Assembly (NCBI GenBank): GCA_954871525.1
Contig: OX940865.1
Location: 20,010,420-20,074,419, forward strand
Direction of reading: 5' to 3'
Source: Parietaria judaica
Taxonomy: Eukaryota > Streptophyta > Magnoliopsida > Rosales > Urticaceae
Length of the DNA stretch: 64,000 bases
The notes beneath the pieces are model-generated. The model was not told the origin of the DNA. It saw only the letters and a list, made by a program, of their open reading frames with translations, and did not search any database. This document shows, piece after piece, positions 11,780-23,087 of this stretch (the first letter of the stretch is position 1; each line of letters begins with the position of its first letter). The position numbers and the translations under genes were made by a program.

Positions 11780-12180
11780 ATGAATGAGGCAAATGCCCAT
11801 TTCTAAATATGGTAAACATAATTACCTTTAAATTGATTTATGGACTAAATTGCCCTTCTAATTTTTGACAAAAAATCACCTTTTATTATTGTAATTCTTT
11901 TTATTTTTTTAATTAAATTTTAAAAGAAAATTCCTTAAATGTAGCAAAGAGAAATAAATCTCCCCTATTAATTGGTAATATTTTGGATAATATTTTACTA
12001 ATCACGTTGACCATTAAATCTTAATTTTTCCCTATTAATTAGTTAACATTTTATTTCAATTTTTCGTTTTTGTTACGCCATATTTAAAAAAAAAAAATCA
12101 AATCAATAGTTAATACCCCATTTTTAGTTAATATTTAGAACTAATATTTTCCCTATTTATAAGGATTATAACGTCTTTTA
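11780..12180. repeat. Dispersed AT-rich repeat, also found in the cyclase last intron
   Basis: This block, absent from unit 2, shares phrases with 52230-52620: a TATGGACTAAATTGCCCTTC-type start and AAATTCCTTAAATGTA, followed by CTATTAATTGGT. It is bracketed in unit 1 by direct repeats around CTTTTTGTTGGCTTATTAAT (about 11690 and 12210). No ends were identified. Confidence 0.45.
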
Positions 12181-12254
12181 TATGTTAATAATCACATGCA
12201 TCATTTTTTTACTTTTTGTAGGCTAATTAATTATACTTCTACCTACACTATATC

Positions 12255-12518
12255 CAGGGCCGTTCCTGAGGGAATACATAGTAGGCGGCCGCCTACAATG
12301 TATTAGTAAATTAGGGCCCCCAAACTTTGTAAATTGGGGGCCCCATGTGGAAGGAAAAAAAATATATTGCGTCCACATTTTAAAAAAATTGTGTCATATA
12401 TAATTGAGTAATGTATTCTTCAAATATTTTTATACTTTTTGTATTGATATTTATTTTTACAATAGGGGCCTCAAAATCAATCTTCGCCTAGGCCCTGACA
12501 AACTCAGGAACGGCCCTG
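12255..12518. mobile_element. hAT MITE, 264 bp
   Basis: The terminal inverted repeat CAGGGCCGTTCCTGAG is present at both ends. Flanks ACTATATC (12247-12254) and ACTATTTC (12519-12526) form an 8-bp target duplication with one mismatch. Unit 2 has the uninterrupted site near 15746. It encodes nothing. Confidence 0.85.
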
Positions 12519-12924
12519 ACTATTTCTATACATATATTAGTATAATAAGAATATACATATTAGATGGCAGCTGAAAGCAATCTCCTAACAACTGAAAAGA
12601 ATATGTAAAGCGTGATCTTTTGTTGTTAGATCCCCTAAGACAAAATTATCCACTGTTAGTCTTAGAGCAGCTTGTTATTTTCCATATATAATTGCATATT
12701 TGCATCGTCGTTATACCATTTTTTAAAAATTTACTTCCAACTTCTTAATTATATGTATAATGAGATAATAGCAGCGTATGTACTCAATTTTAGACAAAAT
12801 TTGCCATCATGTACCAAAGTGCTACATGTAATGGTTGCTGAAGCCATGTCAAGTAAAAATATAGTGTCCATGTTTTCCAAAATGATGTCCTGCACTTAAG
12901 TGCCAAATCAAGTGCATGCCTGAA

Positions 12925-13280
12925 TTAGCGGAATACCTCGGTAAAATTGTTTGAAAGAACATATGCAACCTTGAAAACGCAAGATTTTTCTTCACATAGT
13001 CGGAATGTTCTTCGTTGAATCCACAAAATTACACCGTGGGTGAATCGATCAAGCGATGAAACATACCCTCCCTCAAGTTTTGCTTTTGCATGTTCTTTGA
13101 GGTACAATTTTACTGAGGTATTCAGCATGTCGATTGATTTATTTCCAAAATATATTTGTTTGCTGCTTTCGTGCTACCCTATTGATGTATTCAGATGTTA
13201 TATCATTAAACGTAATGATACTCTCCACACAAATTTTATAAGCATTAGTCAGGACGAATTGCTTATCGTAAATAAATATT
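12925..13280 (-). pseudogene. Unrecognised coding-like remnant in unit 1
   Basis: On the minus strand a reading beginning DKQFVLTNAYKICVES near 13280 continues, after a one-base frameshift near 13150, into LNTSVKLYLKE and FTHGVILWI, then stops at 12925. Unit 2 has the same residues in one uninterrupted frame up to the Copia insertion. The conservation of protein-like sequence suggests an old exon, but I do not recognise the family. It could also be chance in an AT-rich repeat. Confidence 0.35.
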
Positions 13281-13757
13281 GAACAATTAAGTCGATTTTT
13301 TCTGAATACGCCATTAGTCGACTTATTTTAAAATTGTCTACGACTCCTATTATATATATATTTGCCTCCAAAACTTATCACTTGAGGATATTTGCAACAA
13401 AAATGCTAACACGACTCAGTATTTATTGGTAGCATATAGATTTTTGATTATGTGAAAATTCTTGTAAAAAATAGTTAATTTTTTTTTTTCATTACTGTAA
13501 AGTTCTACGTTGGTGCCGACTTAAAAAGATTACTGCCAACCAGCCAATAATGATGTGCTGGTGACTATTTAACTTCCATAATTTGCATAATTATATATAA
13601 TGAAGGTATATGAGATATCTAAAAGATTTAATTGGACCAGTCACACTTGTGATCGCTGATTAAAGTTTTAATATATTCACACTCACTCGAAATACACGAA
13701 TTTTTTTAAATGATATTTATATTATTGAGGTACAATTTCGTCTATGACAATTTATAT

Positions 13758-14429
13758 TGTTACGACAAAATCTACCTTTGTCGTTTAACAACTTAGGCCT
13801 CGTTGGCCAAGGGCCCAACACTCTCACAAGCCCAGTCAACCAAGTCAAAGGGAATCATATTTGATCAAGCGACGAAGATCCTCAGCAGTGAGAAACAAGC
13901 CGGGATGATCCTCGTTGATGAAGCCTAAGAGACGGAGATCATCATCAATCGACAAAGAGAGCGATGATGGCGTCGATGAGGCGCATCGTCATCGACGAGG
14001 ATAATAAGACCAGACCGAAGGCGAAATCAAAGCAATCACTGTTGCGAATGCGACACTCCAGCCAATTGACGACGACAATAACGCCCATGATTGCAGGCAT
14101 GCAATTATTGCCATTATGAGGGAATCAAACGCAATTGTAACAGTCCAATTATGATGATTGATTTGAATATCTTAAATGATTATAAATAGAGGGCTAAGGC
14201 TAATGTATAAACCATGGCACATTTTTGCACCCCAAAACACACGCAAAAAAGGGTTTCCCATTGAGGCCCAATCACCCGAAAAAATCAACCGATTCATTTT
14301 CTCAAAAACAATCATCTCTTTCAACGTGATCTACTTTTAACGGAAAGACTCGAGCTCTAAGGTAAATCAAACTTGGAATTACACCACCTGTAACTCCGTG
14401 ACTCCAGAAGCCGATTATCGACCTCAAAA
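13758..14429. mobile_element. Solo LTR-like insertion in unit 1
   Basis: A 672-bp block starting TGTTACGACAAAATC and ending in an eroded CA is flanked by TATAT on both sides (13753-13757, 14430-14434). It contains a TATAAATA-type box near 14175, as an LTR promoter would. Unit 2 has the same insertion at 22411-23087; unit 0 lacks it. No internal retroelement region is present. Confidence 0.6.
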
Positions 14430-16231
14430 TATATGATAACTTTGAGTTTTACTCCTAACTCACAATGACACGAATTCAAGACTTCTAATGTTTTAAGTAA
14501 TGCATGTTACCACAAAAGACTGTAGAAGAATGGTGCTGGATAGTGGATACTACTCGCTATACAGGCATGATTTTGCTACTAATTAACACTGATAAGAGAT
14601 TGGCCGGAATGTCACTCACTTATATTTTCTCCTAAATGATCGGATTTAAATATAATATTTGCAGATTCATAGACACCTTACGGCATTGACCAAAACTTGA
14701 GTTTTAATCATCAGAAGCTTTCATTTAAAATATGTAGCATCAAATATTATATACAAAATGACAAAATAAACTAGATATAGTAGTATCTATAATAAAATAA
14801 TACTGGAGTATACATGATGACAGACTAAAATAATATGATGTCTTCTTTAATTAAAATAAAGTCTCCCTCAGATTTATACATATGTGTTAAACTAAGTGAT
14901 CATGGATAATATGCACCATATTTTATTTATTTAAATGGGTAACCAATGGTCAAACCAAATGAGTTGTTCACTCAACCGATAATGTTAAAACTAAACTAAG
15001 TAATCATGGATCATATGCACTATATTTTTCGAATTTTTTTAATGGATTTTAATATTATGGCTTCAACCAACAATATATATCAGGAAAAACATATCTACAT
15101 TATATGGCAACTAAAAGCGATCTCCTAACAATAAGTAACAAAATGATATATAAAGTTTGATGTACGTACGTGCTTATAGCTTAAAACAGAGTAGATGAAT
15201 ATGAAAGATATATTTTCAGGAAAAAAGGCAAAATTAATTAAATTGGGATGGTTTTATTTTCCATCATTGCAAGTCAAGACTAGCTTTGAAAGCGGAACCA
15301 AAAACTTGGAGTTTAACCCTAAATTTTAATATCCAACTCCAGATTTAGAATTTGGATCACGAATAGTTAGTAATAAAAATTAAAAAAAAAAACCTTATTT
15401 TTAGAATAGTAAAATAACTCTAAGGCTAAATTTTCAATTAAGTTTATATACAATGTTGCAAAAGTACGAAACCTAAATTAGATGAGAAGATTAAGCCTTG
15501 CGAAGAAGAGAAGATTACCCATGTATTATAATGCATTTAATACCCTATTTAACATTATCGTAATGATTAGCTATTAGAATAATTAAGTGTCTTGATCAGT
15601 GTAGATCATTTTTGTATTATATAGTTACAAATAATCAAATTAATGAGTCGCGTCACTCGACCTAATAATGTTGTAAACTAATCATTTTTATGCGTCATTT
15701 TTGTACTTTTTGTTAGCTTATTAGTTATACTCGTACCTAGTACCTATACTATATCTATACATATCTATTATATGGCAGCTGAAAGCAATCTCCTAACAAC
15801 TGAAAAGAATATGTAAAGCGTGATCTTTTGTGGTTAGATCCCTAAGACAAAAAAAAAATCCACGTAGTCTTAGAGCAGCTTGTTATTTTCCATATATAAT
15901 TCCCTATTTTCATCGTCGTTATGCCATTTTTAAAAATTTAATTCCAACTTCTTAATTATCTGTATAATGAGATAATAGCGGTAAATGTACTCAATTTTTT
16001 ATTTTTTTTTTAAATAGCTATCATGTACCAAAGTGCTAAATGTAGTGGTTGCTGAAGCCATGTCAAGTAAAAATTAGTGCCCATGTTTTCCAAAATAATA
16101 TTACCTAAGTGCCAAATCAAGTGCATGCCCGAATTAGCGGAATACCTCGGTAAAATTGTCTGAACGAACATATGCAACCTTGAAAACACAAGGTTTTTCT
16201 TTGACATCGTCGGAATATAATCTGTTGAATC

Positions 16232-16748
16232 TGTTGGATCCTAATTCATGGATCTGCGAAGAAACACGAATAACACCAGAAAAATAAACGAACTCAAGAA
16301 CACTAATTGAAAGAAGAATTTCTCTATTGATAATCGAAGGCAAATACGAAGAGGTAAACTCAATAAACTCTAATGGACTCAGCACTTTACAAAGTGTACA
16401 GTGCTACGTTTATATAGCCTCACATAAGCTAAACCCTAGCTCAACTCAATCGCACAAAATCAGGCAACTACCCTAAATAATCTAATCAAATCTTTGACTC
16501 GATCTTTGCTTGCTCCTCAAGCTACGCGCTTTCCTTGCTGGGTAGTTGCTGACTTTCCCTTTCCTGCCCGGACAACTTCTCTGTCCCCGAGTTGGCCTTC
16601 TCGTATGCTCCGGGCTGAGCTTGCCTTCTATCCGGACGTTCTGCTCGTGTTCATCCGAGCTGGGCTGAACTCATGTCCGTCCTTGGTTCTGGTCGGTATC
16701 CGGGCTGACTTTCTTTGGGTGACGGACTAAGTCAAGCTTAAGCTCACA
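16232..16748 (-). repeat. 3' LTR of the decayed Copia element
   Basis: On the plus strand it starts TGTTGGATCC and ends AAGCTTAAGCTCACA, 517 bp. It is followed inward by the polypurine tract (plus-strand TTCTCCCCC, 16749-16757). Confidence 0.9.
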
Positions 16749-16867
16749 TTCTCCCCCGTAAGCTTTACTTGCTACACTTTTCACTCCGAGCAGTTCTCTC
16801 ATCTCTGCAAACTTCACTCTTGCCAGAGCCTTGGTAAGAATGTCTTCCCGTTGTTACCTTGTGCTAA

Positions 16868-19800
16868 TTAACTCCTCGATAATCTGTCGCATCTCCACAC
16901 ACTCACGAATGTAGTGGAACTTCGTGTTAATGTGTTTGCTCCGCCCGTCAACGCGATTGCATACTTGTTGTCACCGTAGAGAGTTGGTGGTCTCTGCTCG
17001 GATCCCGTCATCTCGCTAAGTAGCTCTTTCAACCACATAGCCTGACATGCTGCTGGAGTTGCCGCCATGAAATCTGCTATACATGAGGATAGAGCTAGTG
17101 TCTGCTGCTTTTGAGATTGCCAGGTGATCAGGTTCCCGTCGAGGTAAAACGCCATCCCTCCGGTACTTTTCCTGTCATCGATATCACCTGCCAAATCACT
17201 GTCTGTAAAGCCGACTAGTACTTTTGCTACACTTCCTTTGTTGTACAGGATCTCGTAGTCTGTTGTGTGCTTCATGTATCGCATGATGTGCTTCAGAGCC
17301 TGCTGGTGCGCACTTGTGCGCTTCTCCATGTATCGACTGACTATCCCGACTGCGTGTGATGTGTCTGGTCGGGTGTGAGTGAGGTATCTCAGACACCCGA
17401 TTACGCGTCTGTACTCCATGGGATCTACCTTTCTCCTTTAAGCATCCTTCTCGAACTACATCTCGAATTTCTTAAGGATCTTTCTCGCATAGGCCGACTG
17501 CCTCAACGTAATACAGTATTTCCTCTGTTCTACCTCAATCCCAAGGTAGTACGAAAGTAATCTGAGGTCACTCATCTCGTATTCGGCCATCATATGCTGC
17601 TTGAATCCTTCTACGCCTCCTGCGTTGGATCCAGTGACGATCAGGTCGTCCACATATACTCCCACGATCAGGATTTCCGGCCCGGTACTCCTTGTGTAGA
17701 CTGCCTGCTCCCTAAGGCACTTTGTGAATCCAAGGTTCTTCATGCTCTTGTCAAGACGGATGTTCCACGCTCTTGGTGCTTGTCTCAATCCGTATAGAGC
17801 CTTGGATAACTTGTACACCTTCTGATCGTCGCCCCCCTTTGGTTGCTTAACGTACACTTCTTCTTTGAGGTTACCATTTAGAAATGCCGATTTGAAATCC
17901 AGATGGTGAATCTCCCAACCTTGATGTGCTGCTATGAATAAGATGAGTCTGATCGTGTCTAGTCTCGTTACTATAGAAAAAACTTTGTCGAAGTCTATGC
18001 ATTTCTTCTGCACGTAGCCTTTTGCTATCAGCCTTGCCTTTTGCTTATGGACGTTCCTCTCGGTGTCCTTCTTGAGCTTATACACCCACTTCAGGCCGAT
18101 GGGCTTGTGACCTTTGGGCAACTCGGTTAATTCCCATGTCCTTCTCTTCTCGATGGACTTCATTTCCTTCTTCATTGCTTCCTGCCACTCCTTCTCGGCT
18201 GGTCCCTCTTGGTAGTTGGCTGGCTCTTCTGCACATAGCAATGAAAGTTCCTACGAATCCACCTCTTGAGTTTGCTCGTAGACTTTTCCTAGAGGTCGGA
18301 ATCCTCGCGGGCCGTCGTTTATAGAGGAATCTCCCAAGCTGGACGGGCTGGTACTGCTCAGACTTGGTGTCCGTGGTGTGTCCGAGGTACTCTCTCTCGG
18401 GCTGGCTTCTCTCTTCTCTGGAAATACTGTTCCCGAGCTAGGTGTTCCGGGCTGCTCCTGCTTGGAAACTCCCTGCTCGTCTTCAACTGTGAACTCCACT
18501 GAGTTCTGCTCGAGCTCTCTATTCTCGTCGCGCCAATCCAACTTCATCTCTTCTTCGAACACAACATCTCTGCTCACTTGGAGTCTGCCGCGTTGTGGAT
18601 CGTAGAGTCTATGTGCCTTGCTTCCTTCTTTAATTCTAAGTTACACCATCTTATGACTCATATCATCTAACTTCTTGAGATGTGGGCCCGCAACCTTCAC
18701 ATGTGCGGTGCTCCCGAACACTCTCAGGTGCTCTAACTGGGGCTTCTTCCCGTACCAAGCCTGGTAGGGTGTGCCCTCTCCTAATGCTTTGGTCAGCAAA
18801 CGATTAAGTAGGTAGACCGCATGTCTTACCGCTTCTCCCCAAAACCTGGCCGGAACCCTGCATGCGCTAGAGCAAGCTCCTCGTTATGTTCATCACAGTT
18901 TGGTTTCGTCTTTCCACTACGCCATTTTGCTGGGGCGTGTGAGGTGCGGACAGGTGACGCTGAATTCCTTCTTTGTCGCAGAATTCTCCGAACTGCTGGG
19001 AAATGAACTCTCATCCTCGGTCTGTACGCAAGACATTCAACCTGTGCATTGAGCTATTCTCCACGATCTTCTTGAACTTCTTGAAGACCTCGAACGCTCC
19101 CCTTTTCTCCTTGAGCATATGAGCCCACATCCAGCGACTGTAATCATCAACAACTAAAAGGAAATACTTGTAATCATCAACGACTGTAATCATCCAGTAG
19201 CTGGGGTGATTGCACCGCATAGTTCTGCATGCACCAACTGTAGGGGTCTTTCTTCTCGGAATTTGGCCTTGATCGGAAACGGTATCCTCGCTTGCTTCGC
19301 GATCACGAATCACTCACATAGCTGGTCGGGGTGTTCTATCTTGGGAACCCCTAAGGTCATTTTCTTCTCGCCCATCACCTTGAGCGCGTGAAAGTTCACG
19401 TGTCCGAGCCATGTGTGCTATAACCAAGCCGCATATTCCATTGACGCTATGAGGCAGTCGGGCTGGCACGTCTTCACGAGAATCTTGTACAGTCTGTTGG
19501 GTGTCCGCTCCACCTTCATCAACAACTCTCCTTCCTTGGTCCAAATCTTTAGATAGGACCCACCTAGCACCACTGTATTCCCGATCTCTGTCATCTGTCC
19601 CAGACTGATGATGTTGCTCTTCAACTTCGGGATGAAATACACCTGGGTCATCAGACGCTAGTCACCGTTCTCGCACTCGAACAGGATCGACCATCTGCCT
19701 CTGATCTCTACGACTTACTCGTCGCTGAATTTCACGCTGCCCGTGATATTCTCATCGACCTCTTCAAACTTAGCTCAGTCCCCAATCATGTCGTTGCTCG

Positions 19801-20919
19801 CACCGTTTTCTAGGTACCACACGTTGGTACTGGTTCTCGTCTCCCCCTGCACGAGGAGGTTTGCAGAAACTTTCTCCTCGACGAGGAAGACCTTTTCGCT
19901 GGTCTCCTCCGGACAATACTGCTCGGCCTCGATCTTGATGTTTTGTCTTTCCAGATCCGTTTCCTGCTCGGCAAAAAACAATGCCGGTCGTCAGGTAATC
20001 TCGCTAGATTCGCCTCGTCGCCCTGGTTCCTGCTCTGGTCGTCTGGGAACTTCACTGTGCTTTTGTCTCTCCTGCTCGGCATTCTTGACGATTCGAGCTG
20101 CCTCTGCGTCCTCGCATGTCTCTACCACGGCCTCGTTCTCGACCTCGACCTTGTCCGCATCCTCGGACTTCTCCACCATAGCTGTTCCGACCTGAGAAAT
20201 TCGAACAGAACTCGGCTCCCCCGGTTCTCCTCTGTCTCGTCGTCCATTCCTCACGTGTGAGCAGGAGATTGTTCTCGTCTCCTTTGTCGTCGTATACCCG
20301 AAGCCTCTCCTCGTGGGTTTTGAGACGACCAATAACCTCTTCGACCGTCATGGTCTTGAGATCGCCGAACTACTCGATCGACGTGGCGATCTGCATGTGC
20401 GTACCTTTGATGAAGTGGTCGTAGGAATTTCTTGACAACTGTGGTCTCCTCCACCTTGTCTCCTAGCGAGCCTATGCCGATAACGATAGACGTGAGTCTT
20501 ACTGCGAAGTCGTCTACCGACTCGCTTTCTCTCATCCGCATGACCTCGATGTCACTCTTCAGGGTCTGGACCCTGGCATCCTTGATGCGATCAGCGCCCA
20601 TGTGCATAGTCTGGAGCGCTTTCCATGCTTCTCTTGCGGAATCCTTCTCGGAGAGCATGAGAATGATTTCTTCTGGAACTGCTTGGTAGATTACTGCTTG
20701 GTAGATTACTGCGAGTGCCATTCTTTCTTTGCGCCCTTCGACATCGCCGTCTTCTACGGCCTCCCACACTCCCTGCGCCTGCAGATTCACCCTCATCTTC
20801 AACGCCCACAAGTAATAATTGCTCTTCGTGAGCATGGGGTAGTGGAGCATCAATGTGCCTTCCCTGGATTCTGGTTTCTTCACCACCAGATCTCCGATCG
20901 CCGATTCTGATGAAGACAT
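16868..20919 (-). pseudogene. Copia gag-pol, many stops and frameshifts
   Basis: The gag start ATG is at 20919 (MSSSESAIGDLVVKK). Fragments in several frames follow: gag to about 20250, a protease remnant near 19790 (WYLENGASND), integrase pieces at 19651-18577, reverse transcriptase at 18241-17456 with YVDDLIVTG, and RNase H at 17419-16868 (ALSSCIADFMAA). Each domain is recognisable, but no frame is continuous between them. RNase H lost its usual CEAEF to CIADF. It is a dead copy of the family represented intact-but-for-one-stop at 34734-39287. Confidence 0.9.
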
Positions 20920-20933
20920 GTTCTTCGATTGAA

Positions 20934-20945
20934 GCTCTGATACCA
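20934..20945 (-). other. Primer binding site of the decayed Copia element
   Basis: On the minus strand it reads TGGTATCAGAGC, complementary to the 3' end of plant initiator tRNA-Met as used by many Copia elements. It sits next to the 5' LTR. Confidence 0.85.
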
Positions 20946-20947
20946 CC

Positions 20948-21447
20948 GAATTCAAGGATCTGCGAAGAAACACGAATAACACCAAAAAAAAATAAACGAA
21001 CTCAAGAACACTAATTGGGAGAATAATTTCTCTATTGATAATCAAAGGCAAATACAAAGGGGTAAACTCTAATGGACTCAGCACTTTACAAAGTGTACAC
21101 TGCTAGGTTTATATAGCCTCACATAGGCGAAACCCTAGCTCAACTCAATCGCACAAAATCAGGAAACTACCCTAAATAATCTAATCAAATCTTTGACTCG
21201 ATCTTTGCTTGCTCCTCAAGCTACGCGCTTTCCTTACTGGGTAGTTGCAGACTTTCCCTTTCCTGCCCGGACAACTTCTCTGTCCTCGAACTGGCCTACT
21301 CGTATGCTCCCGGCTGAGCTTGTCTTCTATCCGGACGTTCTGCTCGTGTTCATCCGAGCTGGACTGAATTCCTGTCCGTCCTTGATTCTGGTCGGTATCC
21401 GGGCTGACTTCCTTTGAGTAACGGACTAAGTCAAGCTTAAACTCACA
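20948..21447 (-). repeat. 5' LTR of the decayed Copia element, inner end deleted
   Basis: Compared with the other LTR it lacks about ten terminal bases (TGTTGGATCC) next to the primer site. Otherwise it aligns throughout and ends AAGCTTAAACTCACA. Confidence 0.85.
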
Positions 21448-21449
21448 GA

Positions 21450-21720
21450 ATCCACAAAATTACACTATGGGTGTGTCGATCAAACGATGAGGTAATCATA
21501 CCCTCCCTCAAGGTTTGCTTTTGATTTTCTTTGAGGTACAATTTTACCGAGGTATTCAGCATGTCGTTAAATTTAATTCCAGAATATATTTGTTGCTGGT
21601 TTCGTGCTACCCTATTTATGTATTCAGATGTTATATAATTGAATGTGATGATACTCTCCACACAAATTTTATAAGCATTAGTCAGGACGAATTGCTTATC
21701 GTAAATAAATATGGAACAAC
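21450..21720 (-). pseudogene. Unrecognised coding-like remnant in unit 2, right half
   Basis: One open frame on the minus strand reads DKQFVLTNAYKICVES, then ITFNYITSEYINRVAR, LNTSVKLYLKE and HTHSVILWI up to the Copia target site. The rest of the paralogue continues beyond the element at 16231-16130 (KVAYVRSDNFTEVFR). The family is unknown. Confidence 0.35.
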
Positions 21721-21995
21721 TAAGTCTATTTTTTCCGAATTATACGCCATTAGTCGACTTATTTTAAAGTTGCCTACGACTCATGTTATATAACTATTTG
21801 CCTCCAAAATTTATCACATGGGGATATTTGCAACAAAAATGCTAACACGCGCGATTCAATATTTTTTGGTAGCAAATAGATTTTTGATTATGTGAAAAAA
21901 AAAATAGTTTTTTTTTTTGTATTACTGTAAAGTTCCACGTTGGTGCCGACTAAAAAAGATTACTGAAAACCAACCAATATTGAAGTGCTGGTGAC

Positions 21996-22171
21996 CAGTG
22001 GCGAGGCCACTTAGACCCAAGAGGGGTCAGTGGCCCCCACTTGGCTAACCAAATCTCTATTAAAAAAATATATTTGTCCCCACTTAATTCTTAATGTTAA
22101 TTGTTTTATATCTATTGAATTTAGTATGTTAATTTTCGCCCCCCTTCCGACAATTTCTGGCTTCGCCCCTG
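21996..22171. mobile_element. hAT MITE, 176 bp
   Basis: The ends CAGTGGCGAGGCCAC and, inverted, CAGGGGCGAAGCCAGAA are flanked by the perfect 8-bp repeat CTGGTGAC (21988-21995, 22172-22179). Units 0 and 1 carry the empty site. It encodes nothing. Confidence 0.85.
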
Positions 22172-22197
22172 CTGGTGACCTCCATAATTTGCATATA

Positions 22198-22200
<3 letters not shown>

Positions 22201-22231
<31 letters not shown>
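22201..22231. repeat. (AT)n microsatellite
   Basis: An uninterrupted TA run of about 30 bases; a second run of about 36 bases lies at 22339-22374. Both are far shorter in units 0 and 1. Confidence 0.9.
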
Positions 22232-22232
<1 letters not shown>

Positions 22233-22333
22233 GAAGGTATATGAGATATCTAAAAGATTTAATTGGACCAGTCACACTTGTGATCAGTGATTAAAGTTTT
22301 AATATAGTCACACTCACTTGCTATACACGTATT

Positions 22334-22377
<44 letters not shown>

Positions 22378-22410
22378 TTGAGCTACAATTTCGTCTATGA
22401 TAATTTATAT

Positions 22411-23087
22411 TATTATAACGAAATCTACCTTTGTCGTTTAACAACTTAGGCCTCGTTGGCCGAGGGACCAACACTCTCATAAGCCTAGTTAACCAAGTCA
22501 AAGGGAATCATATTTGACCAAGCGACGAAGATTTTGAACAGTGAGAAACATGCCACTATGATCCTCATCGATGAAGCCTCAACAACGAAGATCATCGCCA
22601 ATCGACAAAGAGAGTGATGAGGGCGTCAATGAGACACATCATCATCGATGAGGATAATAAGACCGAAGACGAAGACCGAAGGCGAAATCAAAGCAATCAC
22701 CGTGGCGCAGGCGATGCTCCAGCCAATTGACGACGACAATAACGTCCATGATTGCAGTCATGCAATTATTGCCATTATGAGGGAATCAAACACAATCGTA
22801 ACAACTCAATTATGAGGATTGATTTGAATATATTAGCTGATTATAAATAGAGGGCTAAGACCCATGTACAAAGGATCGCACATTTTTGCACCTCGAAAAC
22901 ACACGCGAAAAGGGTTTCCCATTGACGCCCAATTACCCGACAAAAGACCCGATTCATTTTCTAAAAAACACTCATCTCTTTCAACGTGATCTAGTTTTAA
23001 CGGAAAGACATGAGGTCTAAGGTAAATCAAACTTGGAATCACACCACCATAACTCCGTGATCCAGAGGCCGATTATCGACTTCAACA
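22411..23087. mobile_element. Solo LTR-like insertion in unit 2
   Basis: This is the counterpart of 13758-14429, ending TTCAACA at 23087 with the CA terminus intact here. A TATAAATA-type box lies near 22843. Sharing of the insertion places it before the duplication that made units 1 and 2. Confidence 0.6.

Larger units (their letters stand above)
9265..14564. repeat. Host tandem unit 1 (with insertions)
   Basis: The unit starts at GCATGATTTGTTACTAATTA and ends where the same phrase recurs at 14565. Without the insertions listed separately it is about 3.1 kb. It is AT-rich, has no intact gene, and includes internal sub-repeats with the core AAACTAAGTAATCATGGATC at about 10850, 10960 and 11660. 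The order of landmarks is the same as in unit 2. Confidence 0.8.
16232..21447 (-). mobile_element. Decayed full-length Ty1-Copia retrotransposon
   Basis: The minus-strand element has two LTRs, a tRNA-Met-type primer site, a polypurine tract and a 5-bp target duplication GAATC (16227-16231 and 21448-21452). The LTRs differ at roughly 30 positions by eye, so it is older than the element at 34481-39855. It is the same family, as LTR ends and gag-pol sequence show. It splits the coding-like remnant of unit 2. Confidence 0.92.
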
